Source of the DNA: Uloborus plumipes
Taxonomy: Eukaryota > Arthropoda > Arachnida > Araneae > Uloboridae
DNA: 64,000 nucleotides
Assembly (NCBI GenBank): GCA_038373865.1
Contig: JAXGGA010005206.1
Span: forward strand, 16,293-80,292
Reading direction: 5' to 3'
Both the position numbers and the translations under genes were made by a program. Of the stretch, positions 46,771 to 59,105 are shown piece by piece. The notes under the pieces are model-generated. The model saw only the letters and a program-made list of their open reading frames with translations. It ran no database searches and had not been told where the DNA came from. Position 1 is the stretch's first letter, and the number at the start of each line of letters is the position of its first letter.

Positions 46771-48619
46771 AAAAATTAACTCTTTAAAAATGTTGACTTT
46801 CTTACACTTTTTAGGTTTTACGTAGTACTTTCGAAAAAAGTTACCATTTTATCCATAAACTGTGGCCCAGATACATATTCAATCAGAAAATAACTTCATT
46901 TTATTGCCTTTACGTACAGTCCAGCGCTACGTTATGCAAACTTATGAAACATTAAAGTCACGCACCTCAACGGTACGTTTGGAAGATCTGCGTATTATTT
47001 GCTCAGGCGCTTAACAGCTGTTTCAGCGGTGTTATTCAAACTGCTCTGTGAAAATAGAGCGATATAAAAATATTCCAGAGAAGCATTTTCAAGACCCTTA
47101 CGCAAAGAACAGCCTTGTGGTTTATAATTAGCCTACTTTGCTAAAGCAGAGTTCTATTAGTGGTGAATATTCCAATGTCTTGAAGATATTGTCATAACGT
47201 TTATCATTGAGACAAAATTACAAGAATTATTTTATAAAATTTTGAAATAAATGTTGTAGTGGCAATCGATAATGTGAGGAAAAAGCTCTTTCCTTTTCCC
47301 GGAATAACAAGACAGTAAATTATTTCATTTTACACAAAAAGATAATATTGAGCAATAATAACAATAATAAATGCGATGCCGCAACTAAACGGCTCCACAG
47401 AATGTAAATTTTTCTGTTACTTGTTTCTGGTCGTTAAGATTTTATACTTAAAAATTAATAATGAAATTAAAACAAAAAATATTTATTTGTGTAGTTTAAA
47501 AAAAAATTAGCGTCCAGTAATACACCTAAAATAATATTCGAATATTATTTTCAAATTTTCTGAAAGTCTTGAAATTTTGTACTCTTTAATGCCCAGATGC
47601 CAACGAAAAATTTTCCCTTAGGTCAGGGATCGTCAACCTTTTTGGAGTTAAAAGCTTTTTTTAATAGGTGTCTATTATTAAAGAGACAGAAATTAATAAA
47701 GACAGGAGTGATGATTATTACTATTAGAACAAAAGACATAACGATTACACAGGCCAACAAAAAAAACCTTTTTGAAAACTTTTTTAATTTTAATAGCTGA
47801 TCTTGATAGATTTTTATGTGCTGAATCCAAATCTGCTTGTAGTTTTTATGTATCACCCTTAGTTTCCAAGCAAAATGTATTTTATTATATAGTCTAATAC
47901 CCATTTACCCCAAAGCAGAATACTTAATGATGTTCTGCGACGCAAAATTATTTGCCCAAAATTGTTCTGCAAGATAGATTTATACATTATATATTTACCG
48001 TCAAAGTATTACCAAAAAGTGTTTTCTCATTTTTACATATAATATACACATAATATATACATCATGAAATCGACTGTAACAGAGTGGACATCCAACAGTT
48101 CAAATTAACTACCATAAGAAAAGAATGAGGCTCACCCTGGTTGTTGACAACATAATTCAATGTAGCAAGCTAATCACGGCAGTTATACTATCAATATTTT
48201 TAAAAAAATATATCAGATTGAATGCAATTATTTATTTTATTTCCAAAAGGCTTGTAACAGAGTGGACAATTCGAAACATAGAAAAACATAGAATACTGTT
48301 TTTCGGGGAATTTTTTTTCATTTGCGTAATAAACTGCAGAAATGGTGTCAGAAGCATCTTTTGTGCACTGCAGTGTCATTTATTTTGTTGTTACATTTCA
48401 GTTTAATTTTAAATCACATTTAAAATTCTAGCAATTTGAAGCTGGGACACGTCATTTTCTCTTTCTTCTGACAAAGATAATTTTTGTTGTGTCCTTTCTA
48501 AATGGATTATACCTAATCAATTGATACTTGATGGCACAAAATTAAATGGAGAACCAATAAAAAATACACTCAATGGGTGGGAGTTTTTAATATTGATAAA
48601 AACGGATAACATGTGCAGG
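46771..48619. other. AT-rich DNA with a lone hAT-like end
   Basis: CAGGGATCGTCAACCTTTTT at 47624 resembles a hAT 5' end of the CAGxGGTCGxCAACC class. No partner end was identified. The frames at 47597-47904 and 48125-48406 have no recognised domain. GTAACAGAGTGGACA occurs twice (near 48077 and 48254). Confidence 0.4.
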
Positions 48620-49215
48620 CCCCCCGCAGAACTTCAAACGAATCCCGCTCCCCGCGACTCTTTAATGCGGAAGAATTAATTGTTTTAAACATAATTTGAA
48701 AAACTATTTGTACTACACGCTTCGTCAGTGAAGTTCTGCGTCCAAAATGTGAAAGCCCGAAGAATTTCAAGCGAAGCTTGCGTCCCCGCGATCCCCTCAT
48801 GAGGAAACATGGTTTTAAACATAACAACATCTAATAGATAAACAAAGTGTCGTCACTGAAATTCTGCGGATAAAATGTGAAGACCTGCAAAACTTCAATT
48901 GAAAATCTGCGCCCCTGCGACTCTCTTGCGAAAAAATTGTTTCAAACGTAATTTGTAGAACTGATTTGTGTATCTACCGCAAGCTTCGTCATTTAAGATC
49001 TGCGGCCAAAATGTGAAGGCTCGCAGAATTTCAGACTAAGTTTGCGTTCCCGCGATTTTCATGCAGAAAAAAAAATCGTTGGAAACATTATTTGAATAAC
49101 GAATGTATACTGCAAGTTTCGTAGCTAAAGTTCTGTTGCCCAAATAAGAACTGCAGAACTTCAAACGAAGCCTGCGCAAGTGTCATCTTTGAAGTTCTGC
49201 GGAAAAACAGGAAGG
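48620..49215. repeat. Degenerate satellite, about 132-bp period
   Basis: The word GCAGAACTTCAAACG or a close variant starts at about 48625, 48757, 48886, 49023 and 49154 (steps of 132, 129, 137 and 131). Within each unit CCCGCGAYT, GTTTTAAACATAATTTG and CTTCGTCAYTGAAGTTCTGC recur in the same order. Units are strongly diverged, so the array is old. The minus frame at 48570-48830 reads through it. Confidence 0.75.
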
Positions 49216-49260
49216 TCCTCAGATGCTCAAGTCAAGTCGTCTGCACGTCTGCTGTGGTCT

Positions 49261-49355
49261 ATATGGCACTGCCATATAAGTCAATAGCACGATAAGTCGA
49301 TAAGCAGGCAACAATGTCGGTAGCCTGCCATTACGGAGCCGACATTATTGCCTGC
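49261..49355. repeat. Pair of hairpins beside the satellite
   Basis: ATATGGCA-C-TGCCATAT (49261-49277) is a perfect 8-bp palindrome. GCAGGCAACAATGTCGG (49304-49320) pairs with CCGACATTATTGCCTGC (49339-49355) with one mismatch that would be a G-U pair in RNA. The loop is 18 nt. Confidence 0.65.
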
Positions 49356-51596
49356 TGCTCTGCAAAACATGGGCTACGAGCGAAACGGTTTTTTTTTTTT
49401 GCTTTCGAACGATAATGTGTTTTTTTTTTTTTTTTTTTCGCGCTTTCGAACTTTTTTTTTTTTTTTTGGTTGCTTAATTTTGAATACAATTGTTCTGCAG
49501 CCCCGATGTCTGTTCTGCGACGTACGTCGCCGATTTAGCAGTATTCTGCTTTCGGGCCCATTTACAGTATATAGGGAAATCAATGAAACACTGTAGGATC
49601 GTAAAAATGGTTTGTATTTACAGTAAAATACTTGGAATAGTAATTTTATGTGATGATACAAGGTTCACTTGTCAATTGGAATTGCTTTATATTTTCTTTC
49701 CCTTTTTTCCTTGAAGCTTCTTGTGTAGCTTTTCCTGCGATGAATAGCTTGCTGAACTTCCCGGTGAAGTGACCAACAGTAATCCCCCATCATGTTGTAG
49801 CATGTGTTTCAGCAGTGCTGCCAACATCATCTTTGTTCATTAGACCTATTTTTTCATGTTATCTTAACTATGAAAAAGCTGTTAAATTCTAAAAATGTTT
49901 CTTTATTTCATGAATGTAACTATAAAATGTGAATAAATGGTGGGTGATACAACTTTTTAAGCATCATATTTGGATTCAGCAACCTAAACAACATAAGAAT
50001 AAGGTATTTTCATTAAAAAGTTTTTTCATCGTTAGCCTGTGTTATCGACTGCAAACCATGTATCCATTGTGAAAAATAGAAAATTAATAAAAATAAACAC
50101 ATTTCTTCCTCATGAAAACAGTATATATAATGTCCGGGATATCAACATCCTCCATTGGGAAAGGGAGCTGTATACGCTGTGGTTGGTATACGGGGTGGAT
50201 TGGTACCGATAGATACTTGCCATTTGTAGTAGTGATAATATCATGTCGCAGTGAGCATCATTGTGTGTTATGGAAAAGTATATTCTTAGTGGTGTGGTTT
50301 TTATTATTATTATTATTATTACTACTGAGCAAGAATTTTTGTTCGGTCAACATTTGGTCGACATGATCATGTGCCATTAAAAAAAAATGGGTAAAAAAAA
50401 TATTTTGACAAGTTATGCATGTTAAAAATCGATCTGCCGAGTTGATATCATTATCACAAGCAATATGTTACTGAGCTGCTAGATTTCACTTTTGTATGCT
50501 AACATCTTTTTTAAGAAAAAGGTACCTCATATTTTTTCTGAGAGCGAAGCCATATTTCTGTTTTAGCTTTGCCAAATTTTATTAATTTTATTCCTTTCTG
50601 ATATCATAGTTTTTGTGCTGAAAAACCAAGTAATAACTCTCTCAGCTTTCTAGTTCAATATGCTTTTAAAATCATTAGACAGCCCTTTAATGTTGAACAA
50701 AACAACAAAAAAAGTCTTTGTTGCTTTTTCTACGTATATCTTGTATTTAAAAGAATAATGCAAAAAGAAATCTAAAGCTGTGGAGAAAACTGCGAAAATT
50801 TTCCGAAAAATGCAGTTTTAAACCTTTATTCATAGCAAAACATCCGCTGCTTCATAGAAAATGTTCTGAGTAAATTGCATAAACTTACGCAAGTCTTATG
50901 TGACGAAATAGCTTTCTATTTTGAAGTGGAGCTATAAAAAAAATAAATAAATAAAACATCACAATATATTTTCTGGCAAAAATTCCATTTCAGGACAGAA
51001 TAAATCCCCTTGATATACATATCCTTCTTTGAAGAATATTTAGAAAGCCATATAGAAAGAAATAGAAAATGCAGCTACATACAGAAATATTTATGAAGAA
51101 AAGCCTGAAATATAGCGGAATAAAAAATGATACGCCACCTTAAGAATTTTGTAACAGGGGCAGTTTATGGCATACGTAATGTAAATAGGATTTAAAAAGA
51201 TTTCTAAGTCTCTTATTATCCTCATATCGGTAAAAAAACATTTTGCATAAGAAAACATGTTAGATGTTATCTTCGGCAATGCTTTCTGAAAACTGAATGT
51301 GTATGGAAATTTTTTGATCTTGTTACGGATGGAATTTATTTGCACGACCTTAATATTTTCAAATATAACCGAAAATCAATACCATCTACTTTTCTCTGAA
51401 AGGAAAACAGCCCTATCAATCTTAAAACAAATCTTGAATTCGAACACGTGTTGCAGAATCTATTCGGTACACTATCGGAAAACTTTCATAAAATCCGAGC
51501 TGGATCGAATCAAATTTTAATTCAAAACACAATGAGGCGAACAGGCTTTGTTTTTTTAAATCAAAGTGTTCCAAATGTGTTTCTCAATGTGTATTG
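49356..51596. other. AT-rich DNA with poly-T runs
   Basis: Long T runs at 49389-49470 and a TTA microsatellite near 50300. The open frames here (49348-49714, 50112-50366, 51091-51520) are not supported by any domain or splice signal. Confidence 0.4.
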
Positions 51597-52146
51597 GGGC
51601 TGATGCCCTTGTCTAGTGGTCAGAGAAGACTGACTGCGAATGGGGAAGCTCCAGGGCTGGAACCCAGGCTCGGGCAGGGATATTTCTGTTCCTCAGAACC
51701 AGACTAACTTTAGTCCATTTTCGGAGTTTTTCAGCAGAGGGAAAAAAGCATTGTCGGATACATGCAAAAGATGGGACTCGCGCTCTTTTAACACTATTAA
51801 ATAATTGTGAAGGAATTTCTTTTCTAGAATAGCGTTTTCATGGGTAGATGCGGAATGAAATTCTACATACAATGCATCAAAAAAGTGAAAATCGCCATTT
51901 TTGAACACGTTCTTCTGGTTCTGAGGTACAGTTTTTTTCTATTTCCAGCTCTTGTCCTTTGTGTGGATGTGTTGTTATGCAGTGAAGGGCTGGCTACTAA
52001 CGGGTCCTTATGGCATGTGTGTACTGGTGGAAGTCGGACTATACAACAAATTACGGAAACAGTTGGAAAAGTGAAGCAGCGCACCCCAAACTGCCAGCCT
52101 GTCTGGCTCAAGACAATTACAACAATGTGTGCTGGGAATTTTAGTT
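51597..52146 (+). repeat. tRNA-derived SINE, split by a MITE
   Basis: The head CCTTGTCTAGTGGTCAGAG (A-box region), GACTGCGAATGGGGAAGCTC, CAGGGCTGGAACCCAGG (B-box region) and GCTCGGGCAGGG is a tRNA-like module typical of arthropod SINEs. The body resumes after the insertion with GTGGATGTGTTG, GGTCCTTATGGCATGTGTGT, AAGCAGCGCACCCCAAACTG and ends AAGACAATTACAACAA. The B box is mutated (GGCTGGAACCC rather than GGTTCGAATCC), so Pol III activity is doubtful. The frames at 51840-52165 read through it. Confidence 0.72.
51691..51926. mobile_element. 236-bp MITE inside the SINE
   Basis: CCTCAGAACCAGA (51691-51703) and TCTGGTTCTGAGG (51914-51926) are perfect 13-bp inverted repeats. The sequence between them is unrelated to the flanking SINE body. 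No clear target duplication. Confidence 0.6.
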
Positions 52147-55032
52147 GAAGATAGAAAGTGTGCAATGCGAACTAGGTTCAATAAAACTGGGACAGTTTTA
52201 TTAAAATTTATAGTTCTTGACTTAACTCTATGTATAGTGATATTTCTTTGAAATACAACTAAATAAATTAATTTCTGGGTAATTTTTTGTTAAAAACTTG
52301 ACTATTGAAAATTTAAAATTTGTTCAAATTTTAGAGGTGAGCTAGTCAAATGTTTAATATAGTTAAAACAAATCCTTAGACATTCAATTTTTACCCCCCC
52401 CCCCGTCTTTCTAGGTATAAGGTTCAACATTTACACTTCTATGAGGCCAATTACTAAATAAATAAATAAATAAGCAGTCCAAAGAGATTGTCATATTAAG
52501 ACACTCTTTGGACTGAAAGAGCAGAAAGCTCCATTACGTTTAGTTAGTTACGTTATTTTTCAGTTTATTAAAAAGCAATCTTTGCGAGGGATTACACTGG
52601 CCCTTACGTCTTTCTAATGTTAAACGTTATTAAGAGGAGATATGGATGGAGGATAGATGAATGGAGAGACAAACTGATATACATGTGATTTTCTACATCT
52701 CATAGCCTTAATTTCAAAGCTTTATTTAAAATATTTATTAACCAGCTCTGTTGGTTTTCTTTAACGTCTCTGTGTTTAGGTATAGACTTCAGATTTTTTT
52801 TTCTTCTTTTTGAGCTTCTTCGTTTTTTTTTTGGCTATTGGGTGCAACCGAAATTGTACGCAAAAAACTAGACCCTGTTCAATCTTAATGCAAAACTTCA
52901 ACGGTCTATATCTAAATAGATTTGAGTTATACAGGTTACACACGAACACATATGGTGACAAAACTCGTCTAATAGAGTCAGAGAGAATAAAATATATAGT
53001 TCAGTTTGCCACTCATGAAATTCGATTTACAGAAGAATATTTCCGTTGAAATTGGTGCGAAACTTTTCAAAACATAACAACGGTTCTTTTACTTCATTAT
53101 AAACTTACAGGATATTGCTCATCTTAGAGTTAGCATGACAATATTTTTAAATTACAATATTACAATCTTAAAAATGTTAATAATAGATAAGCCCAGATCA
53201 TGTCTAAAATGGGAAATATTGAAAAATAAAAAGATGCATAGCACAACGAATTATACCAATACCGTAAAGGACATACTTTATTACTATTTATTGATCGGCT
53301 GTTAAAAAAAAACCCCACAGATTTACGACAAAACTTTGATTCTGTATCTACATTTGTAAGTAATACATTGTTATCCATTTCTCTATAATCCTCAAAAATA
53401 AATAGCTTGGACAACCTTGACATTATATGGATGACATCGGATTAAATGTTTTCTCAAAGCAATATAAATTTGGCTTGATGGTTTCTCGGGATTATTTTGC
53501 ACACCAGGGCGCAACTTTCGGAACACGTCCCAGATTAAATTTCGCACTGAGATGTCAGGTAATCCTTTTTTATCACCAGAACGGCGGCTGCTTTTTGGTA
53601 GTTGATATTCATTAGGACTATTTATCTTTAAGGTTGATAAATTGATATAGTTAATGTAAAAAGATCAGTTTATCCTATATTTACTACATTAAGGAAGTGT
53701 AATACTTATCTTGTTTGTTTAAGTGCCAAGAAAATTCATACCATTTGAAGAATTTGAACGAGAATGACTTTACTGATGGACCTGTAGAGACGAACCCTTA
53801 GCATTTTTCACTCAAAAAAGTTCGATTTTTTTCTTCATTCTCAGTTTTTTTTTTATTTCAAGAATTATTCCATTATTATTAATTAAAAAGAAGTTTATGC
53901 AAAACAATTCTCTTGCGATAGTATTTCAAAATCAGGGTTTCGTGCAGTTTTTCAGTTGTAGGTTGTAGGGCATAACTAAATCCAACATTTCATCTTCCTA
54001 CGGATTTTCATAAATAAATAAAGTCTTTTTCTTTGTGTTTAGAAAAGCTACTAAAACAGAAATAAAGTGATTGGTGTTAATTATTTAATTCTGAAACAAT
54101 GCTAAAATAAAATAATGGCCGTTTTTATTATTTTTTTCAAGCGGAACTCTGTAGAAATAGGTGAAAATTCGTTAGGTAATACAGATCATAGAAAGAATTA
54201 GTTTGAAAGGTTATTGTTTGTAAAGTCTTGTTCAAGCACTATTAGTGATGTTATATAATAGTTTCTGACTTTTGCAGTTTAAATTCTAACCACATCTTTT
54301 AAAATTACATTTTTTTTTCAATTGCAAAACTTGTCCAAAGCATTCGAGCGGCATCTAAGCAGCTGCCATCATTTTTTTTTTGAATTTGTTGCATTTTTTT
54401 TTTAAATTGCGTCAGAAAGTAACACTGTCGAACATGGTAAGGAATCTTTAAATTTAGTCATGTATGTAGTTTTTCCTTTTATTACAAGAATTATGTATTT
54501 TTGGGTCTGACTTGCTACATCTTTCTCACATTTCTAAGCATTTAACCAGATTTCAAATAAAAAGGCTCAAACCAAATCTCTAAAACACGACGTTAGGCTG
54601 GTACGGCAAAGAAAATTTAGAATTATTGTCCGTGCACTTCTTTTTGAACGAGAATCTACAGTACTTTTGTGGAATTGTATAGTCGCACGATTTCTATCTA
54701 CATTGTTATGGGACGTAAAGACACCTTTGTCTCTGTTAGAATCAAAAATTTAAATGAAAGAAATTCAAGGACAAAACCACGAATCAGTTGTTAGCGTAAA
54801 TTTCCAGTGAAAAACTCGAAGTCTTGGCGATAAGTCATTTCTAAATGGCGATGCGTCAACAGTAAAGTACCGTAACGCGTGAGAACCGCAACAGCAGCCA
54901 ACTAGATCTGCTCATAAAATAAAAACTTTATGATTTTGAACTACGCACGAATACAAAAATAGTCACGTTTGGTGATAAATAAGAAGCATACAGGCACTTT
55001 GTGCCCGTTGGCGAAAATTTTACTGAAGTATG

Positions 55033-55063
<31 letters not shown>

Positions 55064-55901
55064 TTCGAAGGAAAATACAATGTTTTTTAAAGAGATTACA
55101 GTTCCAGTTTCAGTTTTAGAAATAGTTAAGATTGATGTTCTCTATCAACGAAATTCAAAGTGATTGTTGAGAAATCAATTTCTTTCGTCGAGTCACGGAG
55201 AAAATGACAGCTGAGAAGAATAAGAAAGATGTGAATTTTTATTGTTCGAAAACATTTGATTTAGGAGAATTTGCGTTGTAAACAGCCCAGACTTTGTGTA
55301 TTCTGTAGTTTCTATAAACATCAACATCTCTTATCCGCACTTAACTAACTTTTTTGCACTAATATCCGTTTTGAAACGTAATTTCTTTCAAATCTTTATT
55401 TAGTTCCAAAATTGGAAAACCAGTTGAGCAGTGAAATTAAAACTTCGCTTCATGTTTCGGAAGAAAAATGATGAAGTGGGAATGAATTTCAAAAAATTTA
55501 TTTTGACAACTAGTATTTCTCCGCAAGAAACATTTTTTATAACGTAAAATCGCTACGTAAATTGCACATTTTACATCCGATTCTTGCATTTTTAGTGTTA
55601 TGTACTTTTGGGTTTGATTTGAATATGTGTGTGTGGGGGACCACGAACAAACAATTAATTTTATTTCAACTGAAATTAAAAGAAGTGTAGATTAATTTCT
55701 ATGATATTTAAGTACAATCAGCAAGCTTAGGTGTGAGATACGGTTTAAATTCTGAATATTTTAACTTATTTTAATGGTTTTATTTGTACAATGACCTTTT
55801 CTTTGCTTGGGAGAACATTTGGAATAAACAGAGAATAACTAAACATACACTGTGACAGTAATCTCTTTAAAGTATCCTAGACAAACTCATTTTATTTATG
55901 A
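52147..55901. other. Unannotated AT-rich DNA with one hairpin
   Basis: AGTCCAAAGAG (52476-52486) pairs exactly with CTCTTTGGACT (52504-52514). Homopolymer T runs occur near 54360 and 55030. No gene was recognised across about 3.7 kb; frames at 52810-53049, 53160-53423 and 53427-53615 lack identifiable domains. Confidence 0.4.
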
Positions 55902-56827
55902 CTAGCTGCGAGGCCCGGCGTTGCACGGGCTGTAAGTAGTGAGGAAAGTTTCAACAAACTACTCGCCGCCAAGGCGGCTCGCTTTTAAAAAAGGTAGGAA
56001 AGTTTTAGCGAGGATAGTTTCAACAAACTACTCCCCGCTAAAGCGGCTCGCTAAAAAGCTTTCCTGCATCAAAAGGTCAATCGATGTATTGGCACATGAT
56101 TCCTCAGAAATAAAAATGATGTCAAGTAGCTCATACTTAACACTCTCCCTAAATGACAAATAAAATTCCCTACCAAAAACAATTCTTTCCAAACTACTTT
56201 CTTCCTGTAAAATTAATTGCAAAATTCTAAACGAAAAAGTTGTTTTAATATTTGGATCGCAACCAAAAAAAGTCCCAGCTAAAAACATCAATTAGAATTT
56301 TATATGAAACACATTTTCAAAATGTCAACAGAGAAAAATAAGTCTTACGAAAAACAATTGTTAGAACTTCATTGTAACACGTTTCCGAAATGGCAACCGA
56401 AAAAAATAAAAGTATTTGAATTTTAAATAGTTCAACAATTTAATTAACGTTTTAATTCAAAATGGCAACGGTAATGGAATTTTAAATAGTTCAATAATAT
56501 AATTAACGTTTTAATTTAAAATGGCAACGGAAAGAAATAAATGTCTTGGAATTTTGAAAATTGCAAGAAATTTATTAAAGTTTTAGTTCTAAATGGCAAC
56601 GGAAAGAAATAATTATCTTGGAATTTTAAAAAGTGCAAAACACCTTAATTAATATCTCAGCTAAGTAATGTCGTAGAATTACGCGGTTGGTCTTATTGTC
56701 TTCCTCAGAAAATTTCGAGTCGAATAGTGCTATGTTTGATTCTTTACGCTCAGCGGTTTTTGAGGAGTTCAAGCTTCAGACGGACAGACAGACAGACAGA
56801 CGCGAACAGATTTTAATAGTAGTAATT
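55902..56827 (-). mobile_element. Non-autonomous Helitron with internal tandem repeats
   Basis: Read on the minus strand the 3' end has the hairpin GCCCGTGCAACGCCGGGC and then CTAG (plus 55905-55902) next to T. The 5' side carries TACTACTATTAAAATCTG and a CTGT microsatellite, like the other Helitrons here; the exact 5' base is uncertain. Inside are two units of about 63 bp built on CAACAAACTACTC + GGCGGCTCGCT-like words (55945-56055), and about five units of 60-72 bp each starting near AAATGGCAAC (about 56318, 56390, 56460, 56520, 56592). The frame at 55939-56163 reads the first array. Confidence 0.65.
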
Positions 56828-56914
56828 TACTATCTGAAAGTAAAGTTTTTTTTGTTGTTGTTGTTGCAAGAATCAAAGTTAGTTTTTAACAGCACTGACA
56901 CAACAAACTTTCAA

Positions 56915-57140
56915 TTGTTCTGTGTTGAAGAAAATGTCAAATTACCATGAAGTAAACATATTTTATCTGCTTCTTGAACTTTAAGCTTTCTTAAGCCTAC
57001 AGTCAAATCAACAACATAAGACTAAAATACTACATATTTATAAGCATGGCCCTCACACATTAGGACCACCTGTGGTACGGAAACACCTAACTAATGAAAG
57101 CATTAACAAACGATGTGGGTAGTGTGAGCTGAAATAGTTT
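56915..57140 (+). repeat. Diverged direct duplication, copy 1
   Basis: Shares with 58878-59105, in the same orientation and order, AATTGTTCT-TGTG, CAAATTACCA, TAAACAT, CTACATATTTATAAGC, GGCCCTCACACATT, GGAAACACC, AACTAATGAAAG and GGTAGTGT. The last about 105 bases are roughly 80% identical; the upstream part is weaker. Offset is about 1.96 kb. Confidence 0.6.
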
Positions 57141-58877
57141 TAGTGCGAGAATAAAGAGGAAAGAACACTAAAAAACCACAGAGACACTGAGAATTTATAG
57201 CTCAAAAGAGCTTATTGTTTAAGTAAAAATAATTGCTAAGAAGGTACAATAAATTAAAAGTTATTTTTCCAGCTGAAAAGAATTGTTTAGTTTCGTTGTC
57301 TGATTACAAATTACGTAAGTAAACGAAGTATTTCCTCCGGGCCTGAAGTTGAAAAAATTGGAGCAGGAGTTATTTCTGTTAGTTATTCTCTTATCAGGTG
57401 AAACTAAAATAAATATTTATAATTTTTTTGTGGCATTTGTGTGAGGATAATGTTAAGTTTTATCATCTAATAATAGAAATTTTCAAAAGTGAATTTGGAA
57501 TATTCTTGACTATAAAAGTTGCAAGTATTTGATTGGAGATATTCTTTAATATTGACTGATTTATGCATTTCAAACAAATAGTTATATTTTATCAGATGTG
57601 CATGAGAAAGATATTGACGAAACATGTGAAGAAAAAATCAAAAGAAAAGTGATTGAGTTATTAAGCAATAACATCTTATTTAGGGGAAAATTTGTTCTAG
57701 ACGATCCTTATTCTTGTGAACTACCATTTTTTTACAATCGTCAGCAACTCTAATGGAAGTTTAATTTGTCGTTTTGGGCACAGTACTTTGGTTTTCTCGG
57801 GTGAGCTATGGAAAGCACACTGAGCAGTAAGGTTAAACATTGCATCTGAATTAAATGGGGAAGTAAAAAAATAAGTGCTGGATTCTCAAAAAGAGTTTTG
57901 CATCAAAAATGTCTCAAAAATAAGTATTTCAGATTAAGAAAAGAGCTAAATATAAACGGTGATTGCAGAACTAATTACTCTCTTACTTTAAACTCTCAGA
58001 TTTCGAATTCAAGAGCCCCATTGAAAATCGGTAACTTCAACAAGTTAGCACTTTACCTTGTTAGCAACAAGCACAATCTTTAACTAAACGCTGTTTCTCC
58101 TTTTTTTTTCTTTTATTAAAAATAGAGTATGAGCTGGAAAATCAAGGTTGGCCTTGGTATTTTTATTGTTAGAAGCATATAAAACAATCGTTTAGTCGGC
58201 ATTCTGATACTTCGAGAAATTTTTATTTTGCACATTTTTTAACAATTTGAAAATGATCAAGAAATAAAACCGAAATACGCCATTCTTTTTAATATGTTAA
58301 CGACTCGATGTAAATATGTAACTAAAACTAAATTGGGAGAAAGAACTGAATACGTTTTAAAAGATACTTCCAGCTGCTCTCAAGCATGTTTGTGATTCAA
58401 AATACATATGTTTCTCTGTTTTTATGAAAATTATTTGCGTTCGCATACTACAGGTGAACAAACTATTAATTTCGTATTTGACTGAAAATATGTAGAGTTT
58501 TTATTTTAATTTAAAAAAAAAAGCTAAAACTGGGTTTTTGCCTTCAAAAATGCAAGCATTACAAAATCTATTTTTGTACTTTTACTCTTGGGCAGTTTCC
58601 TTGTTTAATTTGTTAATGATCGAAAACAAATCATTAATTTTGTTTTAGCTCCAGGTAAATGAATTACAAATAGGTTCTATTGCTTTCAAATTATAGGCGT
58701 TGTAATAGGATGAAAGGTGTTATGGAAAGTTTGTGTTTTCATTTATCTTAAAGATACTTTCCACAGTGACTAACAGTTTTTTTCTTTGCTAGAACGATTA
58801 TATGTAATAAAACGGTGCCGAGACTTGCGACAATTAAACAGAATTTTCTTTAATTGAACAATTACAAAGTAAGCTAA
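57141..58877. other. Unannotated AT-rich DNA between the duplicated segments
   Basis: No gene recognised. A 61-codon frame at 57898-58083 has no motif. Weak similarity (AACAAA-ATTAATTTT words) between about 55640 and 58630 hints that the duplication may be wider. Confidence 0.35.
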
Positions 58878-59105
58878 ATTGTTCTTGTGTGGCGAAAAAA
58901 TTCAAATTACCACCAGATAAACATCATCTAATTACTCGTCGTACCTCAAACATTAGAAGTATGTTTTTCTTATGTTAATCCGACAGAAGTGGACAGAAGT
59001 ATTACATATTTATGAGTTTGGCCCTCACACATTTGGACTATCTGTGACATGGAAACACCCAACTAATGAAAGGATTAGCAGTGGTGCTGGTAGTGTAAAC
59101 TTCAG
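58878..59105 (+). repeat. Diverged direct duplication, copy 2
   Basis: Partner of 56915-57140. The best conserved part runs from about 59002 (TATTACATATTTATGAG) to about 59100 (GGTAGTGTAAAC). No coding frame spans either copy. Confidence 0.6.

Noticed and set aside
48620..49215. CRISPR-like array because of regularly spaced repeats
   Set aside because: The whole unit of about 132 bp is repeated, with no unique spacers, and the context is eukaryotic.
50112..50366. 84-codon frame with Cys residues and a Leu-rich tail
   Set aside because: The Leu run is a TTA microsatellite; no signal peptide at the start and no recognised fold.
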